From Rodentolepis nana (lineage: Eukaryota > Platyhelminthes > Cestoda > Cyclophyllidea > Hymenolepididae), in assembly GCA_900617975.1 (NCBI GenBank), contig UZAE01000659.1:1-19948 (forward strand): a DNA stretch of 19,948 nt, given 5' to 3'. The notes beneath the pieces are model-generated. The model was not told the origin of the DNA. It did not search any database and saw only the letters and a program-made list of their open reading frames with translations. Made by a program: the position numbers and the translations under genes. Below are positions 1 through 8,320 of this stretch, in pieces (the first letter of the stretch is position 1; each line of letters opens with the position of its first letter).

Positions 1-1
1 T

Positions 2-232
2 TTGTCCCACCCACCACATAGCCCTGACCTTGCGCCTTTGGATTACCATTTGTTTCGTTCCATGCAAAACTCTTTAAATGGCAAAATTGTTAACAACGCG
101 GATGATGTCGGATCACACCTTATTCAGTTTTTTAATAGCAAAGACCAGACATTTTACGAACGGGAAATTTTTTACTCTGCCAGAACGATGGAGAAGGTCA
201 TCAACAAGAACGGCCAATATCTAATTGAATAA
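2..232 (+). pseudogene. mariner transposase, C-terminal fragment
   Basis: The 76 residues match the end of a mariner DD34D transposase, the nuclease that cuts and pastes the element. The motif HPPHSPDLAPLDYHLF near the N-terminus is the mariner signature that carries the third catalytic aspartate (SPD). It is followed by the usual tail with FFNSKDQTFYE and MEKVINKNGQYL, ending in TAA at 230-232. The frame is open into the window edge, so the start shown is not a real start codon. Where relatives usually have an RWEKV-like stretch near the end, this copy reads TMEKV, so a conserved tryptophan appears lost. With no view of the upstream catalytic residues I treat it as a likely inactive partial copy. 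Confidence 0.85.
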
Positions 233-275
233 AGTTATATTTTTAAACAAAAATTCCGAATTTGCCTTCTTATTT

Positions 276-306
276 GAAATCGGCAATGACTTAGTTGCCA
301 ACCTAA
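276..306 (+). repeat. right terminal inverted repeat of mariner
   Basis: About 31 bp running from GAAATCGGCAATGAC to GTTGCCAACCTAA, directly followed by TA. Its reverse complement begins TTAGGTTGGCAACTAAGT, the form typical of mellifera-type mariner ends. It is the binding and cleavage site for the transposase. The matching left repeat is outside the window. Confidence 0.8.
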
Positions 307-308
307 TA

Positions 309-997
309 TATATACATATAGGAAAAACTAATATTCAATCAAAACTTGTAAGCAAAATTTGTTGTATTGATTGAATCATTTCTCTTCAATTTTAATTAGC
401 TTTAAAATTTGATGAGGTTTGATTATTGTAATTCTATCTTGTGCAGCAAGATAATGTGCTGTGCAACGTATACAATTTTCATGCTAATTCTATCTAGGAA
501 TGAAATAAAGAAGAATTGCCATTTTGTTTCATGAGTTTCTCTAGACGGTCAAAGTATGTAAATTTAATCCAACCTTGGGATTTTTCCCGAGCTTATGTGC
601 GCAAAACCATATAAACGAAAGGTTCTGGCAGTAACTGAAAGAAGGCCCGAAAGTACCTTGTCCTAATTCTTTTCTTGCAGAGCAATGCTCTTCATGAGTT
701 TCAATTTTTTAAATAAATTCAATCAACGGTGAACCGTGTCAGCTATTATTATTACTTAGTCAATCTAAATTAATATTTGAGGCAAATTTAATCTAAGTTT
801 TATTGAGTAATCTGGTACACAATTATAAAACAGTGTACGTAATGATTGATTTATTAGAATTGTGCAGAATGGAATCAATTGTGGTTGAGAAAATAATTCA
901 ACATAAAATCGTCAATACATATGGAACAAATCCCAAAAAATGAATAAAGGAAGGGTAAAATATAAGAGATTGCTAAATTTTAAGAACCAGATACATG
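309..997. other. AT-rich non-coding stretch
   Basis: No coding frame longer than noise, no RNA gene and no recognisable transposon is visible. There is a pyrimidine run ending in TTGCAG near 671-680 that resembles a splice acceptor, but nothing exon-like follows it. Confidence 0.5.
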
Positions 998-1070
998 TTG
1001 ATGTTCTTCTCTTCTGGGATGCCCAAAGTCAACTAAAGGGCTAATGAAGACCATCAAATAAATAAATAAT
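998..1070 (+). mobile_element. 5'-truncated 3' end of the short retroposon family
   Basis: The sequence from TTGATGTTC through AAAGTCAACTAAAGGGCTAATGA to an AAATAAATAAATAAT tail matches the last part of the retroposon copies elsewhere in the window. About 14-16 bp are missing just before the TAAA tail (the segment holding CGCCTGCCATTTG). The copy lacks the head and middle, as expected from incomplete reverse transcription. I found no convincing target-site duplication. Confidence 0.75.
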
Positions 1071-2303
1071 ATTTTTGTCACCATTGAAATATAAAATTAG
1101 TAATGATCAATTTCTGAAAATCCAAATTCAAGTTGAGCCAAAATAACGATAGTTTTTTGCTGAAACTATTTGAGGAACGAAGTTGCAGGATTAAGTAAAT
1201 AACCATTTAAGTATTGCCTGTATTCGCCACCTATATTCAGTATATCAGAAAAGAAACCGTGTTTTAAAACTTGCGATTATGGCACCCAAGCGTGTACAGA
1301 GTAATCAAAATTTGAATAAAGAATAAGCTGTTTGAAACAGAACCAATGACATCTATGAAGAAGTGAACTTAAGTAACTCAATTTGGGAAAAAGAAGACAA
1401 TGCTTGCGAGAAAATTGGATTAGGAAAAAATACAATGTATAGGCAGTATCTCAAAATGCTAGCTTTGGCAATGATCTTTAGAGCAACGTCCCAAATCTTC
1501 TTCTGGTTTTAACCAAAATATTTGCATTTAAGCTTTAAATAATTTTTGCTTTCTGCGACAAAATAGTTCATTTTACATGAATATTTCATTATTGGGCTTA
1601 ACATACTTTAAGAAAACTAGAAATTATCAGTGACAAGAACGCAGCACTTCTAAATGCATAAAAAGATTGAAATATCATTCATCCATAATCTGTCAGTGCG
1701 TAATAGGATATAATTCATAAAAATAAAGAGGTCACGTTAAAAATAATTTTTTTGTTCAAACAAAAAACTTAAAAAATAGAAGCATGTAAACTCGTCATTA
1801 AATCAAAATTGAAAAGTGGCAGGTCAAACTTGAGTAAATCAGCTTACGATAGTTAAAAACCTAATTAATTTAGATATTCTCTACCTTTGGCTTTTAATTA
1901 ATGACTCATTACTATTCAAGACTCTAGTCAAAACCATTGAACATAATCAGAACCAACTAATGCCCTTTGGTTTAAAAATGATCGAGATTGGGGTGTTGCA
2001 AACGTGCGAAAGCACTTGATAAAGAAATCTTAGAAATTTTCTAAATGTGCACAATTCATTGCGATTTCCAAAACTCTACTCTCTTATTTTGCTTTCAATA
2101 AGTCGGTCTTAGTGCTTATGGAGGAATCCTTGTGCGTAATATTGTGAGTTTCTGGCCAAATCAACTAAATAGACAGGTTACTGAAAGTTAAAAATGTAAT
2201 TAGAATTTCTTAAAACAAGAGGCAGTTAGATAAAATGCTTAAAGCGCAACACATTTAATTGCATAAGGAATCACTTTTTCAGGCAAATTTCCAATGAATT
2301 ACA
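1071..2303. other. AT-rich non-coding stretch
   Basis: Only short chance reading frames are present. A 15-codon frame from 1279 starts with MAPKR, which is reminiscent of pogo-like transposase starts, but it ends at once and nothing supports it. No RNA gene or repeat is recognised. Confidence 0.5.
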
Positions 2304-2314
2304 CTTTCAAATAC
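2304..2314 (+). repeat. left target-site duplication of the giant retroposon
   Basis: CTTTCAAATAC lies directly before the GGGGTGTGCG start of the element and is repeated exactly at 6838-6848, directly after its TAAA tail. Confidence 0.85.
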
Positions 2315-2700
2315 GGGGTGTGCGATAGACTTACCTCCACGTGGTGCACCCTGGTGGGTGTGCGATAGACTTACCTCCACGTGGTGCACCCTGGGAAACG
2401 TATACTCATACGGTAAAAAGTCTATTAACCGGAAGTTTGTGTGCGATAGACTTACCTCCACGTGGTGCACCCTGGGCAGCGTATTTTCTTACGGCAAAAA
2501 AGTCTATCACTCGGCTTTCGTTATATTCATACGGCAAAAAGTCTATTAACTGGCAGTTAACTACGATAGACTTACCTCCACGTGGTGCACCCTGGGCAAC
2601 GTACTTTCTTACGGCAAAAATTCTATCACTCGGCATTCGTTTTTCAATAGACTTACCTCCACGTGGTGCACCCTGGGCAACGTATATTCATACGGCAAAG
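2315..2700 (+). repeat. five tandem copies of the retroposon head
   Basis: The head core GATAGACTTACCTCCACGTG followed by GTGCACCCTGG occurs five times, with cores starting near 2324, 2364, 2445, 2566 and 2646. The later copies begin slightly differently (TACGATAGAC, CAATAGAC). Spacing varies from about 40 to 120 bp because different lengths of the following segment (TACGGCAAAAAGTCTATTAAC) are included. Ordinary family copies have one head. Confidence 0.85.
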
Positions 2701-3596
2701 TCTATTAACTGGTAGTTGACTTCTCCGCATACGGCAAAAAAGTCTATTAACCGGCAGTTTTCTTCTCACTTCAAACTACCATGACCCCCCTATATGTCCT
2801 ACATTCTCATACGGCAAAAAAGTCTATTAACCGGCATTTGACATGACTTCAAACTACAATCACCCCACTGTATGTCAAATTCGACTACTTAGCTTCAAAG
2901 ACAAAAAAGTCTATTGATCGGCAGTTGACTTCTGACTTGCAAAAAGTCTATTGATCGGCAGTTGACTTCTGACTTCAAACTACCATCACCCCACTCTATA
3001 TCATATTCGACTATTTTTACAGTACTCACCTCACCTTTGTCCATATTCGACCATTTCACAGTACTCACCTCACCTTTTTTCTTAAATTCGACCACTTCAA
3101 CAGTACTCATCTTACCTTTTCTCTTCGACTTCTCACTTCAAACTACCATCACCCCACTGTATGTCAAATTCGACCCCTTCCACAGTACTCACCTCACCTT
3201 TGCTCTACTGTCGACTTCTTCCACAGTACTAACCTCACCTTTTTTCTACCTATTTCTCACTTCAAACTACCATCACCCCACTGTATGTCATATACCTCTG
3301 ACTTCAAACTACCATCACCCCACTGTATGTCATATTTCACCACTTCCACAGTACTCACCTCGCCTTTTTTCTACCTTCAGTTGACTCTGACCCCACTGTA
3401 TGTCATATTCGACTAAGGCAGTTGACTTCTCACTTCAAACTACCATCACCTCACTTATGTCATATTCGACCCCTTTCACAGTAATCATCTTACCTTACTG
3501 TGTCATATTCGACTACTTCCACAGTACTCACCTCACCTACAGTTGACTTCTCACTTCAAACTACCATGACCCCACTGTACGGTAGTTGACTTCTGA
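2701..3596 (+). repeat. mixed repeats of the retroposon middle segment
   Basis: Irregular repetition of the second quarter of the element: ACTTCAAACTACCATCACC, CCCACTGTATGTCATATTCG and CCACAGTACTCACCTCACC recur many times in varying combinations, along with early copies of the GGCAGTTGACTTC unit. The stretch 2893-2999 is repeated without change at 3597-3703. Confidence 0.8.
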
Positions 3597-3702
3597 CTTC
3601 AAAGACAAAAAAGTCTATTGATCGGCAGTTGACTTCTGACTTGCAAAAAGTCTATTGATCGGCAGTTGACTTCTGACTTCAAACTACCATCACCCCACTC
3701 TA

Positions 3703-4170
3703 TTACTTTAACGGTACAAGTCTATTAATCGGCAGTTGACTTCTGACTTCAATTACCATGATCTATTAACTGGCAGTTGACTTCTCTATGTCATATTCGA
3801 AGTCTATAAACCGGCAGTTGACTTCAAACTATCGGCAAAAAAATTCTATTAACCGGCAGTTGACTTCTGACTTCAACGCAAAAAGGTCTATTAACTGGCA
3901 GTTGACTTCTCACTTCACAAAAAAGTCTATTAACCGGCAGTTGACTTCTGACTACTCAAACGGCAAAAAAGTCTATAAACCGGCAGTTGACTTCTGACTG
4001 AAAAGGTCTATTAACTGGCAGTTGACTTCTGACTTCAAATAAAAGTCTATCAATCGGCAGTTGACTTCTCACTTCAAACTAAAGTCTATTACCTGGCAGT
4101 TGACTTCAAACTACCATGAGTAAGTCTATTAACTGGCAGTTGACTTCTGAGTTCAAACTATCATGACCCC
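3703..4170 (+). repeat. higher-order repeat block A
   Basis: A 468-bp block of about eleven units. Compared base by base, all of it is identical to 5831-6298, and its part 3761-4170 (410 bp) is also identical to 4573-4982. It starts with TTACTTTAACGGTACAAG and ends with TATCATGACCCC. Confidence 0.9.
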
Positions 4171-4201
4171 ACTGTATGGCATATTCGACCACTTCCACTG
4201 T

Positions 4202-4530
4202 GCGGCAAAAAAGTCTATAAACCGGCAGTTGACTTCTCACTATCGGCAAAAAAATTCTATTAACCGGCAGTTGACTTCTGACTTCAACGCAAAAAGGTCT
4301 ATTAACTGGCAGTTGACTTCTCACTTCACAAAAAAGTCTATTAACCGGCAGTTGACTTCTGACTACTCAAACGGCAAAAAAGTCTATAAACCGGCAGTTG
4401 ACTTCTGACTGAAAAGGTCTATTAACTGGCAGTTGACTTCTGACTTCAAATAAAAGTCTATCAATCGGCAGTTGACTTCTCACTTCAAACTAAAGTCTAT
4501 TACCTGGCAGTTGACTTCAAACTACCATGA
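4202..4530 (+). repeat. higher-order repeat block B (partial)
   Basis: Positions 4239-4530 match block A 3828-4119 at an offset of 411. The left part 4202-4415 matches 5394-5607 at an offset of 1192. The block departs from A at both ends, so it is a partial, recombined copy. Confidence 0.85.
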
Positions 4531-4572
4531 CAAGTCTATTAACTGGCAGTTGACTTCTCACTTCAAACTAAG

Positions 4573-5271
4573 ATCTATTAACTGGCAGTTGACTTCTCTA
4601 TGTCATATTCGAAGTCTATAAACCGGCAGTTGACTTCAAACTATCGGCAAAAAAATTCTATTAACCGGCAGTTGACTTCTGACTTCAACGCAAAAAGGTC
4701 TATTAACTGGCAGTTGACTTCTCACTTCACAAAAAAGTCTATTAACCGGCAGTTGACTTCTGACTACTCAAACGGCAAAAAAGTCTATAAACCGGCAGTT
4801 GACTTCTGACTGAAAAGGTCTATTAACTGGCAGTTGACTTCTGACTTCAAATAAAAGTCTATCAATCGGCAGTTGACTTCTCACTTCAAACTAAAGTCTA
4901 TTACCTGGCAGTTGACTTCAAACTACCATGAGTAAGTCTATTAACTGGCAGTTGACTTCTGAGTTCAAACTATCATGACCCCAAGTCTATTAATCGGCAG
5001 TTGACTTCTGACTTCAATTACCATCAAGTCTATCAACCGGCAGTTGACTTCTGACTTCAAACTACGTCTATCAACCGGCAGTTGACTTCTCACTTCAAAC
5101 TACCAATCAGCCCGACTGCTTGTCATATTCAACCCCTTCAACAGCACTCGCCCCACTGTATGTCATATTCGACTACTTCCACAGTACTCGCTGACTCCAT
5201 GTCATATTCGATCATTTTCACAGTACTCACACAAACCGGCAGTTGACTTCTGACTTCAAACTACCATGACC
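4573..5271 (+). repeat. higher-order repeat block C with right flank
   Basis: 4573-4982 is identical to block A 3761-4170 at an offset of 812. The right flank 5025-5271 is identical to 6339-6585 at an offset of 1314. The short piece 4983-5024 differs from the matching place in block D. Confidence 0.9.
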
Positions 5272-5393
5272 AGATCTATTAACTGGCAGTTGACTTCTCT
5301 ATGTCATATTCGTTATATTAACTGGCAGTTGACTTCTCACTTCAAACTACCCTAAAAAAGTCTATTATTCGGCAGTTGACTTCTGACTTCAAA

Positions 5394-5607
5394 GCGGCAA
5401 AAAAGTCTATAAACCGGCAGTTGACTTCTCACTATCGGCAAAAAAATTCTATTAACCGGCAGTTGACTTCTGACTTCAACGCAAAAAGGTCTATTAACTG
5501 GCAGTTGACTTCTCACTTCACAAAAAAGTCTATTAACCGGCAGTTGACTTCTGACTACTCAAACGGCAAAAAAGTCTATAAACCGGCAGTTGACTTCTGA
5601 CTGAAAA
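5394..5607 (+). repeat. higher-order repeat block E (partial)
   Basis: A 214-bp piece identical to 4202-4415, starting GCGGCAAAAAAGTCTATAAA. It then leaves the block pattern and runs into the middle-segment repeats. Confidence 0.85.
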
Positions 5608-5830
5608 TCAAAAAGTCTATTAATCGGCAGTTGACTTCTGACTATTTCCACAGTAGCTCACCCCACTGTATGTCATATTCGACCCCTTCCACAGTACGCC
5701 ACCACCCCACTGTATGTCATATTCGACCCCTACCACAGTACTAACCCCACTGAATGCCGTATTCTACCACTTTTACAGTATCCATCACCCACACTGTATG
5801 TCATATTCGACCCCTTTCAAAGTACTCATC

Positions 5831-6585
5831 TTACTTTAACGGTACAAGTCTATTAATCGGCAGTTGACTTCTGACTTCAATTACCATGATCTATTAACTG
5901 GCAGTTGACTTCTCTATGTCATATTCGAAGTCTATAAACCGGCAGTTGACTTCAAACTATCGGCAAAAAAATTCTATTAACCGGCAGTTGACTTCTGACT
6001 TCAACGCAAAAAGGTCTATTAACTGGCAGTTGACTTCTCACTTCACAAAAAAGTCTATTAACCGGCAGTTGACTTCTGACTACTCAAACGGCAAAAAAGT
6101 CTATAAACCGGCAGTTGACTTCTGACTGAAAAGGTCTATTAACTGGCAGTTGACTTCTGACTTCAAATAAAAGTCTATCAATCGGCAGTTGACTTCTCAC
6201 TTCAAACTAAAGTCTATTACCTGGCAGTTGACTTCAAACTACCATGAGTAAGTCTATTAACTGGCAGTTGACTTCTGAGTTCAAACTATCATGACCCCAA
6301 GTCTATTAACTGGCAGTTGACTTCTCACTTCAAACTAACAAGTCTATCAACCGGCAGTTGACTTCTGACTTCAAACTACGTCTATCAACCGGCAGTTGAC
6401 TTCTCACTTCAAACTACCAATCAGCCCGACTGCTTGTCATATTCAACCCCTTCAACAGCACTCGCCCCACTGTATGTCATATTCGACTACTTCCACAGTA
6501 CTCGCTGACTCCATGTCATATTCGATCATTTTCACAGTACTCACACAAACCGGCAGTTGACTTCTGACTTCAAACTACCATGACC
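5831..6585 (+). repeat. higher-order repeat block D (mosaic)
   Basis: The left 468 bp equal block A with its own left flank. The next 40 bp (6299-6338) equal 4532-4571. The last 247 bp (6339-6585) equal the right flank of block C. D is therefore a mosaic of three sources within the same array. Confidence 0.9.
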
Positions 6586-6600
6586 AAAACGGCAGTTGAC

Positions 6601-6837
6601 CTCTGACTTCAAACAGCCATGATCCCACTCTATGTCATTTTCCACCACTTCCACAGTACTCGCCTCAACTTTTTTCTACCTTTTCTACCCCGCTTTTGTA
6701 ACACTCTTCTGTTCTCTCCCCCCCCCCCTCTCGACTTTTTTGCACTTCGATGTTCCTTCCCTCTGTGAAGCCTGGAGTCAACTAAAGGGCTAATGATAAC
6801 CATCAAGACGCCTGCCATTTGATATAAATAAATAACT
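6601..6837 (+). repeat. 3' half of the giant retroposon (unexpanded)
   Basis: A single copy of the element's second half: CCACTTCCACAGTACTCG, pyrimidine-rich segment, CTCTCGACTTTTTTGCAC, CCTCTGTGAAGCCTGGAG, then GTCAACTAAAGGGCTAATGA and a short TAAA tail. An 11-base run of C lies at 6718-6728. Unlike the copy at 7760-8306, this half is not duplicated here. Confidence 0.85.
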
Positions 6838-6848
6838 CTTTCAAATAC
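6838..6848 (+). repeat. right target-site duplication of the giant retroposon
   Basis: CTTTCAAATAC, identical to 2304-2314, directly following the TAAATAAATAACT tail. Confidence 0.85.
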
Positions 6849-7745
6849 ACTAATGGCAATAAAACATCTTAATTAGCTTTGAAAGGAAGTCGATAGTACT
6901 TGTGAGGCTAGAAAGCCATTATAACTGTCCATGAATACTCTGAATTGAATATCCAGTCCTAAGCAATAAAACCTGATTTCCTATCTTTATGGAATGCTTG
7001 TATCAGCCGTTTTAATTGCAACCTTGCGAGCCTAGCAGTCTTTTTTTAAAAATAGATCCTACTTTATCTCAGTATTATCCAACCCCTTTTTCGCCCTTGT
7101 GATTGATTGATCAACAGTTTTAACAAATTTAGGACTCACTAAATCTTAATGAACTCAGAGGTGTCTCTATGCAAAAGAGTTGGTAAATAAATAGATGATT
7201 TGCCAGGAGTTTTATATGCCCGATTAGGCAATGTTTCATTAATTGCCCCTTTAAATTAATAATAAGGAGAGGTTAGAGTCAGAATTTTAGTCCGTTTTAA
7301 TTTCAAAATTTTTAAGGTAGCAAAACCCAATTAAACTCATTTAATTAAATTTGAAAAGCGTTCACATTTAAATGGAACGCTTAAAACCGAACTGCTTTTT
7401 TACCAAATTTGTGAAAATCACTTTACCGATTACATAGTTTTAGTAATGTTAGTTACATGTCATTAGATTATAATGGCAATTTAAAATTTGTGAATCTGCA
7501 GGCGGAAAGGTCGTTGCAAGTTTAAAAACAGAACTCTGAAGCTTGACCTGGATAAAAAACACATTTTATATTAAATTTCCTTATTAAATAACGTCTATGT
7601 AAACTGTTAAATCTTAAGCAATCACCATGGCGTACTTTATTTTTTCTGTCTCAAGTTCTATTGTTTAAGAAACTAAAATGCAAGAGCTTGCTGATGAGTG
7701 ATATCAATATCGGCGTCACTGGATGTCAAATTCACGCTACTATAA
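6849..7745. other. AT-rich non-coding stretch
   Basis: No coding frame, RNA gene or mobile element recognised apart from the near-palindrome at 7356-7382. Confidence 0.5.
7356..7382. repeat. near-perfect 27-bp palindrome
   Basis: AAGCGTTC, one unpaired A, the self-complementary CATTTAAATG, then GAACGCTT. Eight outer pairs and a ten-base self-complementary centre make it a cruciform or hairpin candidate. It lies in plain AT-rich sequence with no terminator or gene context. Confidence 0.6.
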
Positions 7746-7759
7746 CTATTAGACGAAAT
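7746..7759 (+). repeat. target-site duplication, tail side of the inverted retroposon
   Basis: CTATTAGACGAAAT, repeated exactly at 8307-8320 on the other side of the element. Confidence 0.85.
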
Positions 7760-7789
7760 TTATTTATTTCAAATGGCAGGCATTTCGAT

Positions 7790-7908
7790 AGTTATCATTA
7801 GCCCTTTAGTTGACTTCGGGCTTCACGGTAGTTATCATTAGCCCTTTAGTTGACTTCGGGCTTCACAGGACAGCTATCATTAGCCATTTAGCTGACTTCG
7901 GGCTTCAC
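7790..7908 (-). repeat. triplicated tail motif
   Basis: Three tandem copies, at 7790-7826, 7830-7866 and 7872-7908, of a roughly 37-bp motif containing (minus strand) GTGAAGCCCGAAGTCA and AAGGGCTAATGAT. Spacing is 40 and 42 bp. A fourth, more diverged copy lies at about 8061-8090. Confidence 0.85.
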
Positions 7909-7920
7909 AGAAGGTAGGAG

Positions 7921-8048
7921 CATTAAAGTGCGAAGAAATGATAGGGAGGAAAGAAGAGCGATTCAGAGAGGAACATCAAAGTGAGAAAAATTCGACAGGG
8001 GAAAAGAAGAGCGATTCACATCAAAGTGACAAAAAGTCGAGAGGGTGG
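7921..8048 (-). repeat. tandem duplication of the pyrimidine-rich segment
   Basis: On the plus strand the motif CATCAAAGTG (first copy CATTAAAGTG) followed by GAAGAGCGATTCA recurs from 7921, 7974 and 8019, at about 45-53 bp. On the minus strand these are the element's CACTTTGATG segment, which ordinary copies have once. Confidence 0.75.
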
Positions 8049-8306
8049 ACAGAATAATGATTTAACCCTTTAGCTGACTTTGGGCTTCACAGAGAGGAGG
8101 AGGAAACATAGGTAAAAGAGACAGATAGACAGCCACAAAGGCAGAGAAAAGGCTAGATGAGTACTGTGGAAGGGGTCGAATATGACAAACAGAGGGGTCA
8201 TGGTAGTTTGAAGTCAGGGATCAACTGCCGGTTAATAGACTTTTTTGCCGTATGATTATACGTTGCCCAGGGTGCACCACGTGGAGGTAAGTCTATCGCA
8301 CACCCC

Positions 8307-8320
8307 CTATTAGACGAAAT
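8307..8320 (+). repeat. target-site duplication, head side of the inverted retroposon
   Basis: CTATTAGACGAAAT, identical to 7746-7759, directly after the reverse-complemented GGGG start of the element. Confidence 0.85.

Larger units (their letters stand above)
1..306 (+). mobile_element. 3' end of a mariner (Tc1/mariner) transposon, cut by the window start
   Basis: This is the right-hand end of a DNA transposon. It holds the C-terminal part of a mariner transposase followed by a short 3' UTR and the right terminal inverted repeat, which ends next to a TA dinucleotide (307-308), the usual mariner target site. The inverted repeat read inward resembles, from memory, the ends of mellifera-subfamily mariners. 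The left end and the first two catalytic aspartates lie outside the window, so completeness cannot be judged. Confidence 0.9.
3597..6600 (+). repeat. satellite-like array of a 35-49 bp unit
   Basis: The core GTCTATTAACCGGCAGTTGA followed by CTTCTGACTTC recurs at intervals of about 35, 38, 40, 41, 44 or 49 bp. By eye there are about 60 copies here and about 65 in the whole insertion. Positions after GTCTAT vary (TAACC, TAACT, CAATC, AAACC, TGATC). At 5100-5250, 5640-5830 and 6410-6540 the array is interrupted by the CCACTGTATGTCATATTCG and CCACAGTACTC segments of the same element. Confidence 0.9.
2315..6837 (+). mobile_element. giant tandem-expanded copy of the short retroposon (4.5 kb)
   Basis: One retroposon insertion of about 4,523 bp, against about 322-324 bp for ordinary copies in the window. 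It begins with the family head (GGGGTGTGCGATAGAC) and ends with the family pyrimidine-rich segment, the tail motif GTCAACTAAAGGGC and TAAATAAATAA. Both edges fall exactly at an 11-bp target-site duplication. In between are five repeats of the head, a mixed zone of middle-segment repeats and a dense array of the unit holding GGCAGTTGACTTC. Open frames such as KSINRQLTS repeats arise because many units keep the same phase; there is no coherent start, no family resemblance and frequent stops, so I do not call it coding. The TSD shows that the two outer edges entered as one insertion, but not whether expansion came before or after it. Confidence 0.85.
7760..8306 (-). mobile_element. short retroposon copy, inverted, with duplicated 3' half (547 bp)
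   Basis: Read on the minus strand, it starts GGGGTGTGCGATAGAC, keeps a single head and a single GGCAGTTGA unit, then repeats its second half internally and ends in TAAATAAATTT. A 14-bp target-site duplication flanks it exactly. The tail motif (AGTCAACTAAAGGG and variants) occurs four times. The segment CACTTTGATGTTCC with its TCGCTCTTCTTT-like partner occurs about three times. It is the only family copy in reverse orientation here. Confidence 0.88.

Noticed and set aside
1279..1326. Start of a pogo-like transposase (MAPKR...)
   Set aside because: Only 15 codons before a stop, and the following sequence shows no helix-turn-helix or DDE similarity that I can recognise.
3800..6110. About ten TATAAA motifs (GTCTATAAACCGG) as promoters
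   Set aside because: They are one variant of the array unit multiplied by duplication, with no transcript downstream and no other core promoter evidence.
3788..6125. Repeated open frames of about 69-81 codons encoding KSINRQLTSDF-like repeats
   Set aside because: They are the array unit translated. The frames recur because the DNA blocks are identical, they lack a coherent start and end, and stops occur in every longer run. They show no sign of selection for protein.
3597..6600. Possible CRISPR array (many short repeats)
   Set aside because: The units vary in sequence and spacing, there are no unique spacers, the intervals are pieces of the same element, and the context is a eukaryotic retroposon with target-site duplications.
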